Assembly: GCF_029601685.1 (NCBI RefSeq)
Contig: NZ_JARRIR010000011.1
Location: 156,336-220,335, forward strand
DNA from: Metarhizobium sp017305935
GTDB lineage: Bacteria > Pseudomonadota > Alphaproteobacteria > Rhizobiales > Rhizobiaceae
Reading direction: 5' to 3'
Length of the DNA: 64,000 nucleotides
The position numbers were made by a program, and so were the translations under genes. The notes under the pieces were generated by a model that did no database searches, was not told the DNA's origin, and was given only the letters and a program-made list of their open reading frames with translations. Positions 43,202 through 51,299 of the stretch are shown here, in pieces (the stretch's first letter is position 1; every line of letters begins with the position of its first letter).

Positions 43202-43272
43202 CCTCGGCCGCGCAATGGCGACCGGCTGTGCCGGAAACCGCGAGTGGGAACCAAAACAAGAGGAGAGAGTGA

Positions 43273-44127
43273 ATGATGAAGACGTTGTGGAAGGGGCTGT
43301 GCGCGGCCGCCATGGTCGGTTTGACCATGCTGCCGGCGCGCGCCGAGGAAAAGTCGATCACCATGGGCACTATGTCCTGGGAAGACTTGACGCCGATCAC
43401 CGGCATCACCAAGAAGGTGCTGGAAGACCAGGGCTACACCGTCAAGGTGGTGGAATTCGCCGAATGGGGCATCGCCTATGCGGCGCTGGCCAAGGGCGAC
43501 GTCCAGATCCTGGCTTCGCAGACCGATTATGTCGCGCAGGATTACTGGAACAAGAACAAGAAGAAGCTGGAAAAGATTTCGCCGGTGTCGCATGGCCTGT
43601 TCCAGGGCGTCGCCGTGCCGAAATACGTCACCATCGACAGCATGGACCAGCTCAACGATAATGCCGACAAGTTTGGCGGCAAGATCGTCGGCATCGAGCC
43701 GGGCGCCGGCCTGATGCGCGACACCGGCAATGCGGTGAAGGAATATGGCCTCAAGCTGCAACTCGTCGAGGGCAGCACCGCCGCCATGACCGCAGCGCTG
43801 AAATCCGCCATCGACCGCAAGGAATGGATCGCCGTCACCATCTGGGAACCCTCCTGGATGATGCAGAAATACGACGTCAAGTTCCTGCAGGACCCGAAGG
43901 CCGTCTTCCCGCCGCCGCAGAGCTATTACTGGATCGGCCAGAAGGGTTTTTCCGAGAAGAACCCCCATGCCCGTGAAGTGATCGCCAGCGTCTACGTGCC
44001 GCTTGCCGATATCACCGGCATCAACGGCGCCGTCAGCGACGGCAAGACCATGGACCAGGCGGTGTCGGACTGGACCACGGCCCATGCCGATCTCCTCAAG
44101 CGCTGGGAAAACATCAAGGGCGAATGA
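43273..44127 (+). CDS. Glycine-betaine-type ABC substrate-binding protein (OpuAC family)
   Basis: 284 residues. Signal peptide cut after PARA (about residue 24). Body: ITMGTMSWEDLTPITGITKKVLE, VVEFAEWGIAYAALAKGDVQI, GIEPGAGLMRDTGNAVKEYGL, typical of ProX/OpuAC-like receptors for quaternary amines, and similar to HypM-type receptors in hydroxyproline importers. GAGGAGAGAG precedes the ATG. A strong stem-loop follows. Confidence 0.87.
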   Translation: MMKTLWKGLCAAAMVGLTMLPARAEEKSITMGTMSWEDLTPITGITKKVLEDQGYTVKVVEFAEWGIAYAALAKGDVQILASQTDYVAQDYWNKNKKKLEKISPVSHGLFQGVAVPKYVTIDSMDQLNDNADKFGGKIVGIEPGAGLMRDTGNAVKEYGLKLQLVEGSTAAMTAALKSAIDRKEWIAVTIWEPSWMMQKYDVKFLQDPKAVFPPPQSYYWIGQKGFSEKNPHAREVIASVYVPLADITGINGAVSDGKTMDQAVSDWTTAHADLLKRWENIKGE

Positions 44128-44136
44128 TCCCGCAAA

Positions 44137-44167
44137 GGCGAGCCGCCCGCGCCGCGCGCGGCTCGCC
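44137..44167 (+). other. Intercistronic stem-loop after the binding-protein gene
   Basis: GGCGAGCCGC and GCGGCTCGCC form a perfect 10-bp stem, ten bases after the binding-protein stop and 50 before the ATPase start. Probably keeps binding-protein message in excess. Confidence 0.6.
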
Positions 44168-44217
44168 AGCAGCCGGACAACAAGGAGCCGACCGGAACCG
44201 GCTCGTGGGGGAACATC

Positions 44218-45267
44218 ATGAACATTGCGCACAAAGACGTGAGCGAGATCCTGGTCGATTGCCGTTCGGTCTGGAAGATTTTTGGCACGCGCGCGGCGGC
44301 GGCCATCGAAGCCGTCGAGACGCGCGGACTGTCGAAGAAAGACATCCTCAAGGAATTCAATTGCGTGGTCGGCGTCTCCGACGCCAACCTGCAGGTCCGC
44401 CGCGGTGAAATCTTCTGTATCATGGGTCTCTCCGGCTCCGGCAAGTCGACGCTGATCCGCCTGCTCAACCGCCTGATCGAGCCGAGCCTCGGCACGGTCA
44501 TGGTCAAGGGAAAGGATGTCGCGTCCCTCGATGCGGCGGCCTTGCGCGACATGCGGGCGCGCAATATCGGCATGGTGTTCCAGAGCGTGGCGCTGCTGCC
44601 CTATCGCACAGTCCTCGAAAACGCCGCCTTCGGCCTCGAAGTGCGTGGCGTCGCCAAGGACGAGCGCAACAGGATCGCCCGTGCTGCCCTCGACAAGGTC
44701 GGCCTTTCCGACTGGACGGAGCGTTATCCTTCCGAGCTTTCCGGCGGCATGCAGCAGCGCGTCGGGTTGGCCCGCGCGCTTGCCGCCGATCCCGAGATCA
44801 TCCTGATGGACGAGCCGTTCAGCGCCCTCGACCCGCTGATCCGCCGGCAGTTGCAGGACGAATTCCGGCAATTGACCAAGTCGCTCGACAAGTCGGCCGT
44901 GTTCATCACCCATGACCTCGAAGAGGCGATTCGCATCGGCGACCGCATCGCCATCATGAAGGACGGCGTCATCGTCCAGATCGGTAATGCCGAGGAGATC
45001 GTCACCAGGCCCGCCGACGACTACGTCGCGGACTTCGTCGCCGGCATCTCGCGCATCCATCTCGTCAAGGCGCATTCGATCATGCAGCCGGTCGCCGCCT
45101 ATCGCGGCGATATAAACGCGCTGCCGCGCGCCGCGCCGGAAGCGGATATCAGCGCGTTGATCGAGCTGACCATGCAATCCGAACACGATGCGATCGCGGT
45201 TGTCGACAACGGCGCCGTCATCGGCGTGGTGACGACCCGCGACCTGCTTCGCGGCGTCGCCACCTGA
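44218..45267 (+). CDS. ProV-type ABC transporter ATPase with CBS-like C-terminus
   Basis: 349 residues. Walker A GLSGSGKSTL, signature LSGGMQQR, Walker B IILMDEPFSALDPL, switch ITHDLEEAIR. The N-terminal helix insertion (TRGLSKKDILKEFNCVVGV) and the last about 80 residues with a CBS-like unit (HDAIAVVDNGAVIGVVTTRDLL) are as in ProV/OpuAA, so transport may be gated by ligand or ionic state. Pairs with two permeases downstream. Confidence 0.9.
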   Translation: MNIAHKDVSEILVDCRSVWKIFGTRAAAAIEAVETRGLSKKDILKEFNCVVGVSDANLQVRRGEIFCIMGLSGSGKSTLIRLLNRLIEPSLGTVMVKGKDVASLDAAALRDMRARNIGMVFQSVALLPYRTVLENAAFGLEVRGVAKDERNRIARAALDKVGLSDWTERYPSELSGGMQQRVGLARALAADPEIILMDEPFSALDPLIRRQLQDEFRQLTKSLDKSAVFITHDLEEAIRIGDRIAIMKDGVIVQIGNAEEIVTRPADDYVADFVAGISRIHLVKAHSIMQPVAAYRGDINALPRAAPEADISALIELTMQSEHDAIAVVDNGAVIGVVTTRDLLRGVAT

Positions 45268-45282
45268 CGGGGGAGGAAGGGC

Positions 45283-46122
45283 ATGGACATGTCGACGCTT
45301 CCGGACACTTTCGACAGCGCCATCGACGACGCGCTGTCCTGGATCAGCGACAATGGCGAGGGCCTGTTCGATTTCATCCGGGCGATCCTCGAAGGCACCT
45401 ATGACGGCGTTCTCTGGCTGCTGCAGCTTTTGCCGTTCTACGGCATTGCGGCGATCGCCGCCGTCCTCGGATGGCGGCTGGTGGGCCTGCGCTTCGGCAT
45501 TGCCGCTGGCGTGGCGCTGGTCGTCTGCGCGCTGATGGGCCTGTGGGGCGAAACCATGAGCACGTTGGCGCTGGTGGTCACCGCAACCGTGCTGGCGCTC
45601 GCCGTCGGCATTCCGCTCGGCATCGCCGCCGGCTTCCTGACCACGCTCGACCGTATCCTGCAGCCGGTGCTCGACCTCATCCAGACGCTGCCGCCCTATA
45701 TCTACCTGCTGCCGGCCATCGCGCTGATGGGTTTCGGGCCGGCGACGGCGCTGATCGCCACCGTCATCGTCGCCATGCCGCCGGCCATCCGCCTGACGGC
45801 GCTCGGCATCCGCATGACGCCGCGTGAATTCATCGAGCTGGGACAGGCGAGCGGCTTGACCGGCTGGCAGCTGTTTTCCAAGATCCGTCTGCCCTTCGCG
45901 CTGCCGAGCATCATGGCCGGCATCAACCAGAGCCTGATGATGGCCTTCGGCATGGTGGTCATCGCCGGCATCGTCGGCTCCGGCGGGCTTGGCGAAACCA
46001 TCTACGGTTCGGTCCGCACGCTCGATATCGCCACCTCGATCAATGCCGCCATCGCCATCGTGATCCTGACCATGGTTCTCGACCGGCTGACGCAGAGCGC
46101 CGGTAAGGGAGGGAAAGCATGA
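45283..46122 (+). CDS. ProW-type ABC transporter permease
   Basis: 279 residues, about six helices. GLWGETMSTLALVVTATVLALAVGIPLGI, LDLIQTLPPYIYLLPAIALMGFGPA and the coupling loop PREFIELGQASGLTGWQLFSKIRLP mark a glycine-betaine family permease. The stop overlaps the second permease start. Two non-identical permeases per system, as in hypP/hypQ of Sinorhizobium, suggest a heterodimer. Confidence 0.9.
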   Translation: MDMSTLPDTFDSAIDDALSWISDNGEGLFDFIRAILEGTYDGVLWLLQLLPFYGIAAIAAVLGWRLVGLRFGIAAGVALVVCALMGLWGETMSTLALVVTATVLALAVGIPLGIAAGFLTTLDRILQPVLDLIQTLPPYIYLLPAIALMGFGPATALIATVIVAMPPAIRLTALGIRMTPREFIELGQASGLTGWQLFSKIRLPFALPSIMAGINQSLMMAFGMVVIAGIVGSGGLGETIYGSVRTLDIATSINAAIAIVILTMVLDRLTQSAGKGGKA

Positions 46123-46973
46123 CCCTGGAATCACTGCAGTTTTCGCCCGGCGCCTATCTCGCGCCGTCGGTGGATTGGCTGAACGCCAACTTTCACCCCG
46201 TTTTCGACCTGGTGACGCGGGCAATCGAGGCGCTGCTCAGCGCCATCGAATACGGTCTCGTCGCGCTGCCGTCCTACGCGGTCATCGCCATCGCCACGAT
46301 CCTGGCGGGCATATTCGTCAGCCCGGGCATCGGCATCATGACCGCCGTAGCGCTAGGCTTCTGCCTGGCGGCCGGCCTGTGGACGGCCTCGATGCAGACG
46401 GTGGCGCTGGTAACGGTCGCGGTGGCGATTTCCGTCGCCATCGCCTTTCCGCTCGGCATCCTCGCCGCCCGCCACAAGCGGCTGGAGGCGGCGTTGCGGC
46501 CGGTGCTCGACATCATGCAGACGGTGCCGCCCTGGGTCTATCTCATTCCGGCGGTGTTGATCTTCAGCCTCGGGCGCGTGCCGGCGATCATCGCCACCAT
46601 CGTCTATGGCATTCCGCCGATGCTGCGCCTGACGACGCTCGCCTTTAACCAGATCCCGCGCGATCTCGTCGAGCTTGGCAAGGCGATCGGTGCGCCGCCG
46701 CGCGCCATCCTGTTCAAGATCGAGATACCGTCGGCCATGCCGACGCTTCTGGTTGGGCTGAACCAGTGCATCCTCCTGTCGCTGGCCATGGTCGTTCTCG
46801 CCGGCCTCGTCGGCGCCGGCGGGCTGGGAGCCGAGGTGACGCGCGGCCTGACGCGCATGGAAATGGGGCTGGGCCTGCGCGCCGGCCTCGCCATCGTCGC
46901 CGTCGCCATCCTGCTCGACCGGCTGTCGCGCGGCGCGCTCCACCGGCCGCGCGCGACAGCCAAATCCTCCTGA
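46119..46973 (+). CDS. ProW-type ABC transporter permease (second subunit)
   Basis: 284 residues. GLWTASMQTVALVTVAVAISVAIAFPLGI, PVLDIMQTVPPWVYLIPAVLIFSLGRVPA and PRDLVELGKAIGAPPRAILFKIEIP parallel those of the preceding gene, but the sequence is well diverged. It completes the importer 43273-46973 and is followed after ten bases by the proline-racemase-like gene. Confidence 0.9.
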   Translation: MTLESLQFSPGAYLAPSVDWLNANFHPVFDLVTRAIEALLSAIEYGLVALPSYAVIAIATILAGIFVSPGIGIMTAVALGFCLAAGLWTASMQTVALVTVAVAISVAIAFPLGILAARHKRLEAALRPVLDIMQTVPPWVYLIPAVLIFSLGRVPAIIATIVYGIPPMLRLTTLAFNQIPRDLVELGKAIGAPPRAILFKIEIPSAMPTLLVGLNQCILLSLAMVVLAGLVGAGGLGAEVTRGLTRMEMGLGLRAGLAIVAVAILLDRLSRGALHRPRATAKSS

Positions 46974-46983
46974 AGGGAAAACC

Positions 46984-47982
46984 ATGCGCCACAGCTTCTT
47001 CTGCATCGACGCCCATACCTGCGGCAATCCCGTCCGCCTCGTCGCCGGCGGCGGCCCCTTGCTGCCGCATTTGCCGATGGCGGATCGCCGCGACCTGTTC
47101 GTGCGCGATCACGACTGGATTCGCAAGGCGCTGATGTTCGAGCCGCGCGGCCACGACATCATGTCCGGCGCAATCCTCTATCCCGCTTTTCGCGAGGATT
47201 GCGAGGTCGGCGTGCTGTTCATCGAGGTCAGCGGCTGCTTACCGATGTGCGGCGCCGGCACCATCGGCACCGTCACGGCGGGCATTGAGGAAGGGCTGAT
47301 CACGCCGCGCGTGCCCGGCCAGCTCTCACTCGAAACGCCGGCCGGCCGGGTCGATATCCGCTATGAAAAGCCGGGCGAGCACGTCGAATCCGTGCGCATG
47401 TTCAATGTCGCGAGCTATCTTCATGCGGCCGATGTCGCGGTCGAGGTGCCGGGGCTTGGCCGGCTCGTCGTCGATATCGCCTATGGCGGCAATTTCTATG
47501 CGGTGATCGAGCCGCAGGCGGCCTGGGCCGGCCTCGACCGCATGTCGGCCGGCGATATCGTCGATCTCAGCCGCCGTCTGCGCGATGCGCTGGCGGAAGT
47601 CTGCGATCCCGTCCACCCTGAGGACGCCCGCATTCGCGGCGTGCACCATGCGATCTGGTGCGATGCGCCCAAGGGCGAGCGCAATGACGGGCGCGGCGCC
47701 GTCTTCTACGGCGACAAGGCGATCGACCGTTCCCCCGGCGGCACCGGCACCTCGGCGCGATTGGCCCAGCTTCACGGCAAGGGTCGCCTGAAGGTCGGCG
47801 ACCGTTTCCGCCAGGAAAGCCTGATCGGCACGGTGTTCGAAGGCCGGATCGAGGCCGAGGAGGCGGTCGGCCCCTTCGCCGGCATCCGCCCCAGCGTCGG
47901 CGGCTGGGCGCGCATCATCGGCCACAACACCATTTTCGTCGATGACCGCGATCCGCTCGCGAATGGATTCCAGATCGGATAA
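46984..47982 (+). CDS. Proline racemase/4-hydroxyproline epimerase superfamily protein with altered active site
   Basis: 332 residues, the length and overall sequence of 4-hydroxyproline 2-epimerases: CIDAHTCGNPVRLVAGGGPLL, LMFEPRGHDIMSGAILYP, VDIAYGGNFYAVIEPQ, then VFYGDKAIDRSP. Cys89 is retained (LPMCGAGTIG), but the conserved His two residues later is Ala91, and the second catalytic Cys (DRSPCGTGTSA in epimerases, Thr in 3-hydroxyproline dehydratases) is Gly252 (codon 47737-47739). A two-base racemisation is therefore unlikely. It could be a one-base lyase/dehydratase on an unusual proline derivative, or a binding protein. Last gene of the operon from 38745; the importer is directly upstream. 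Confidence 0.85.
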   Translation: MRHSFFCIDAHTCGNPVRLVAGGGPLLPHLPMADRRDLFVRDHDWIRKALMFEPRGHDIMSGAILYPAFREDCEVGVLFIEVSGCLPMCGAGTIGTVTAGIEEGLITPRVPGQLSLETPAGRVDIRYEKPGEHVESVRMFNVASYLHAADVAVEVPGLGRLVVDIAYGGNFYAVIEPQAAWAGLDRMSAGDIVDLSRRLRDALAEVCDPVHPEDARIRGVHHAIWCDAPKGERNDGRGAVFYGDKAIDRSPGGTGTSARLAQLHGKGRLKVGDRFRQESLIGTVFEGRIEAEEAVGPFAGIRPSVGGWARIIGHNTIFVDDRDPLANGFQIG

Positions 47983-48033
47983 CTGCCCTTTGCGGCGCTC
48001 GCGGCCTAGAAACCACCAGAGGCCTGCGATATC

Positions 48034-48041
48034 TGTATACA
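48034..48041. promoter_or_regulatory. Candidate GntR operator TGTATACA
   Basis: A perfect 8-bp palindrome in the AT-rich 120-base gap between the racemase-like gene and the second GntR gene, resembling half of the operator at 38654-38676. Probably an autoregulatory site. Confidence 0.45.
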
Positions 48042-48107
48042 AGGATAATTATTCGATGTTTTGCAGAGCGTGCGGATGCAGTGCCGGCGTAAAAAAGGGT
48101 GACGATG

Positions 48108-48836
48108 ATGAAGGGCGGCAAGTCGGCGCTCCATGAAACGCTGAAACGCCAGATCCTGACGCTCGAGCTGGAGCCGGACGGCGATCTCGACGAGGTGAAG
48201 CTCAGCGAGGAGTACGGGATTTCGCGCACGCCGGTGCGCGACGTGCTGCGCCAGCTCGCGGTCGACGGCTATGTGGATATCCGCGAGAACCGCGGCGCTC
48301 GCGTCGTGCCGATGAATCATTCCACCTTGCGCGATTTCTTCCTCGTCGCGCCGATGATCTACGAGGCGATCGGGCGGCTTGCGGTGCAGAACTGCCGCGC
48401 CGGCCAGCTCGACATCCTCAGGGCCTGTCAGGAGCGGTTTCGCGCTGCGGTAATGGCGCGCGACGCGGAAAAGATGGTCATGGAAAACAACCGTTTCCAC
48501 GAACTGATCGGCGAAATGGCGGGCAGCGCCTTCCTGAAGCCGACACTGAACCGGCTGCTGATCGACCATGCCCGCATCGGCCATACCTTCTTCCGCCCCG
48601 CGACTGCGGAGATGGAAGACAACCTCGCCAAATCCTGCCTGCATCACGACCGGATGATCGAGGCGCTGGCGCAGCGCGACGAGACCGCGATGGTCAACCT
48701 CGTTTTTGAACACTGGGATCTGTCGCGGCAGAACATGGAGCTGTTCATCGCGCCGAAGGCCCTGACCTCGGAAACCAACCGCCGCGTCGCCGCGCGCCGC
48801 GACAGCGAAGAAAGCCTGTCCGAGGTTTCATCGTAA
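48108..48836 (+). CDS. GntR-family regulator, FCD subfamily (paralogue of 38745-39455)
   Basis: 242 residues. ETLKRQILTLELEPDGDLDE and YGISRTPVRDVLRQLAVDGYVDI form the winged helix; FCD domain NNRFHELIGEM, HARIGHTFFRP, CLHHDRMIEAL. Highly similar along its length to the regulator at 38745, even in the C-terminal ENMEMFIAP/QNMELFIAP. AAGGG stands eight bases before ATG 48108; ATG 48105 and GTG 48099 are alternatives. It ends convergently with the FAD oxidoreductase gene. Confidence 0.87.
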   Translation: MKGGKSALHETLKRQILTLELEPDGDLDEVKLSEEYGISRTPVRDVLRQLAVDGYVDIRENRGARVVPMNHSTLRDFFLVAPMIYEAIGRLAVQNCRAGQLDILRACQERFRAAVMARDAEKMVMENNRFHELIGEMAGSAFLKPTLNRLLIDHARIGHTFFRPATAEMEDNLAKSCLHHDRMIEALAQRDETAMVNLVFEHWDLSRQNMELFIAPKALTSETNRRVAARRDSEESLSEVSS

Positions 48837-48853
48837 GCGGCGTTATTCGCCGC
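48837..48853. terminator. Short bidirectional stem-loop between convergent genes
   Basis: GCGGCG-TTATT-CGCCGC directly after the GntR stop and overlapping the last codons of the opposite gene. Stem of six GC pairs; may serve as a shared terminator. Confidence 0.35.
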
Positions 48854-50189
48854 CCGCCCGCCATTCCTTGATGGCGAGATTGGCTTTTGCGCCGATGGTG
48901 GTGAAGGGTTGCGGCGGCAGGCGTCTGGGCGCATCGAAGCGTGCGAAGATCTCCGTCAGCCGCGATGTGTGGCCAAGCATCAGCTCGGCGGCCGCGATGC
49001 CGTTGGCGGTGGCCTTTGTCGCGCCGACGCCGTTGCAGCCGCAGGCGGCGAAAATACCCTTTTCGATCTCGCCGAAGGCCGGCACCGAATTCCAGGTCAC
49101 GGCCATCGCGCCTGCCCAGCGATATTCCATGGGAATATCGCCGATCCCGGGAAAACGCGCCCTGAACTTGCGGTCATGCACCGCGCCGGCGCGCCGCAAC
49201 GTGCCCTCGCCGGCCTCGATGGTCGGATGGTAGGTGTAGCGGGAGCGGATGAGGACACGGTCGCCCTTTTCGCCGGGAATGCGCCGGACGGTGGTTCCCA
49301 TGGGAAGGGCAGGGGTCGCGGCCCATTGGCGCTGTCCCGCCAGATGGCCGGGATCGAACTCCCGCGTCATCGAGGCGAAGGTAAAAATATGCAGCAGTTC
49401 GGATTTGAAGAAGCCGAAACTTTGCGCATGGCCATTGTTGGCGAGAACAATCCGGCCGGTGCTGATCGATCCTTCAGGTGTTTTCACGAGCCAGCCGTTG
49501 CCGGAACTCTCCAGCCGGACGGCCGGCGTACGTTCGTAGACGTGGACGGGATCGTGCAAGCAATCCGCCACGCCACGGATATAGGCCGCCGGCTGCACCA
49601 TGACGGTGCCGGGGGTGAACAGCGCCGATGTATAGGCCCGCGAGCCGGTGACTTCGGCAATCTCGCGCTGGCTGAGGAGCTGATGCTTTTCCCCGAGGTT
49701 TATCAGAGCCCTGGCGTAGTCGATGAGATGCCGGTCGCCGGCGCTGCTGATCGCGACGCTGTAGCGGCCGCAGGGATCGAAAATGTCCCGGCCCCAGCCT
49801 TGCTCGGCGGCAATCGAGCTGGCCAGCCCGATGGCGGTGCGGTTGATCTCGATGGCTTCCCGGCTTTTCGTCATGGAGTCCCCGCCGTAATCGTCTGAGG
49901 AGACGTCATGCGGCAGGTCGATGATGAAGCCGGAATTGCGGCCGGCGGCTGCCTCGCCGATCACGCCCGCTTCCAGCACGGCGACCGTGAGGCTGGGGTC
50001 CAGTTCGGAAATTCGCCGCGCCGCGGAAAGCCCGGCAAAGCCGCCGCCGATAATGACGATATCGGCGGTCGCGTGCCCCTGAAGCGGGGGATTGCCCTTG
50101 CGGGGCGGGAGCATCGCGACCCAGGCGGAGACCCCGTTATTCTTCGGGAGCCTCGCGGCCACGAATACCGTCTTGGCGGCCGCGACCAT
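48843..50189 (-). CDS. FAD-dependent amine/imino-acid oxidoreductase (DAO superfamily), second copy
   Basis: 448 residues. FAD motif DIVIIGGGFAGLSAARRISEL near residue 43, AAGRNSGFIIDLPHDVSSDDY, C-terminal AACGCNGVGATKATANGIAAAELMLG. Paralogous to 41870-43201, sharing the RNSGF(M/I)ID(V/L)PH motif and the LPPQPF/IPPQPF C-terminal region. Here it is paired with another DHDPS-type gene (four bases away), repeating the oxidase-plus-lyase pairing of the first cluster. Substrate probably a related amine or cyclic imino acid. Confidence 0.85.
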   Translation of the reverse strand: MVAAAKTVFVAARLPKNNGVSAWVAMLPPRKGNPPLQGHATADIVIIGGGFAGLSAARRISELDPSLTVAVLEAGVIGEAAAGRNSGFIIDLPHDVSSDDYGGDSMTKSREAIEINRTAIGLASSIAAEQGWGRDIFDPCGRYSVAISSAGDRHLIDYARALINLGEKHQLLSQREIAEVTGSRAYTSALFTPGTVMVQPAAYIRGVADCLHDPVHVYERTPAVRLESSGNGWLVKTPEGSISTGRIVLANNGHAQSFGFFKSELLHIFTFASMTREFDPGHLAGQRQWAATPALPMGTTVRRIPGEKGDRVLIRSRYTYHPTIEAGEGTLRRAGAVHDRKFRARFPGIGDIPMEYRWAGAMAVTWNSVPAFGEIEKGIFAACGCNGVGATKATANGIAAAELMLGHTSRLTEIFARFDAPRRLPPQPFTTIGAKANLAIKEWRAGGE

Positions 50190-50193
50190 CGCC

Positions 50194-51078
50194 TCAGGCT
50201 TCCAGCGCGATGAGATCGCCGAGGGCGGCGCGAAGGGTTTCGATGCGCTCGGCGGGCAGGGGGCGCAACGGCTTGCGCGGATTGCCGGCGCCGCAGCCGG
50301 TCAGTTCCGCCGCCGCATAGACGGACTGGACGTAGTCGCCTTCCCAGATCAGCGACATCGCAGGTTCGAGCGCCGACCAGATTTTTCGCGCCTCGTCCCA
50401 CTTGCCTGCGGTTGCCGCAGCAACAAGGGCGAGGCAGGTGCGCGGCGCGAAATTCGCCCCGCCCCAGATCAGGCCGCTGGCGCCGGCAAACAGGGCGAAG
50501 GGTACGAGATTGTCGGCGCCATTCATGACCGGTAGGCCGGTGCGGATCAGCGAGGCCTGCTTGCCGAGATCGCCGCCGCTATCCTTGACGGCACAGAAAT
50601 TCGGGATGGCGCACAGTTCCTTCAGCAGCGCCGGCGTCACCGTCACCCCGACCGCATGCGGCACGTTGTAGCCGATGACCGGCAGGCCGGCGGCGGTGAC
50701 CTCCGTGTAGAATGCGACAATGCTCTCGTCGTCGGTCGGGCCTTCGAAGAAGGGCGGCAGCACCATGACGCCATCGGCGCCGCAGTCGGCAGCGAATCTG
50801 GTGCGATCCACGACATCGGCCGTCAGCAGGGCGGAGGTCTGGGCGATGACCTTTGCACGGCCGTTGATGATCTTTGCGCCGCGCCGCACCAGTTCCTTCG
50901 ATTCCTCCCGCGACAGATAGACATGCATGCCGGTGCCGGAGCTGAGCACGAAGCCGGGAATACCAAGCGCCAGACAGCGCTCGATGTTTTCTTCGAGTCT
51001 GGCGAAATCGATACGGCCTTCGGCATCGAAGGGTGTGGCGATCGCGAAATTCAGTCCGGGAAAGGGGAAATTCGGCAT
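50194..51078 (-). CDS. DHDPS/NAL-family lyase, second copy
   Basis: 294 residues. LSSGTGMHVYLSREE takes the place of the GGTTGE motif; catalytic Tyr in VIGYNVPHAVGV, Schiff-base Lys in CAVKDSGGD. It is more diverged from classical DapA than 39452-40363. With the FAD enzyme downstream it forms a two-gene unit read divergently from the GntR gene at 51300, which probably controls it. Confidence 0.84.
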   Translation of the reverse strand: MPNFPFPGLNFAIATPFDAEGRIDFARLEENIERCLALGIPGFVLSSGTGMHVYLSREESKELVRRGAKIINGRAKVIAQTSALLTADVVDRTRFAADCGADGVMVLPPFFEGPTDDESIVAFYTEVTAAGLPVIGYNVPHAVGVTVTPALLKELCAIPNFCAVKDSGGDLGKQASLIRTGLPVMNGADNLVPFALFAGASGLIWGGANFAPRTCLALVAAATAGKWDEARKIWSALEPAMSLIWEGDYVQSVYAAAELTGCGAGNPRKPLRPLPAERIETLRAALGDLIALEA

Positions 51079-51186
51079 GTCAGAGGTCCGCAGGCTTGGG
51101 CATCGGGTGCCGGTTCATCGGGACGAGCATCGCTGGCTTGGATCAAGGCGGCTGGTTGCTCGTCGCTGATCATTGATAATACAATA

Positions 51187-51282
51187 GATAGACAATTGAT
51201 AGACTGTCAAGGCGTCGGACGTTGCGGCTCTTCGTCATCTGGAAAAAACCATTTGAAACTGTTAGGTCTATCTTTTGTAGAC
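51187..51282. promoter_or_regulatory. Repeated GATAGAC sites between dapA-like and gntR genes
   Basis: GATAGAC occurs at 51187-51193 and 51198-51204 (11-base phase) and as its complement GTCTATC at 51266-51272; the last begins a dyad GTCTA-N7-TAGAC (51266-51282) 18 bases before the GntR start. The region is AT-rich and divergent. These are good candidates for operators of the GntR regulator. Confidence 0.5.
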
Positions 51283-51299
51283 AAATCTCGGAGGCCGCC

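Noticed and set aside
43102..46224. 1040-codon open frame on the minus strand
   Set aside because: It is the antisense shadow of the importer genes 43273-46122; the composition is Arg/Asp/Gly/His-rich without any domain, as usual in GC-rich DNA.
46984..47982. Plain annotation as 4-hydroxyproline 2-epimerase
   Set aside because: The second catalytic Cys and the conserved His are replaced, so epimerase activity cannot be assumed.
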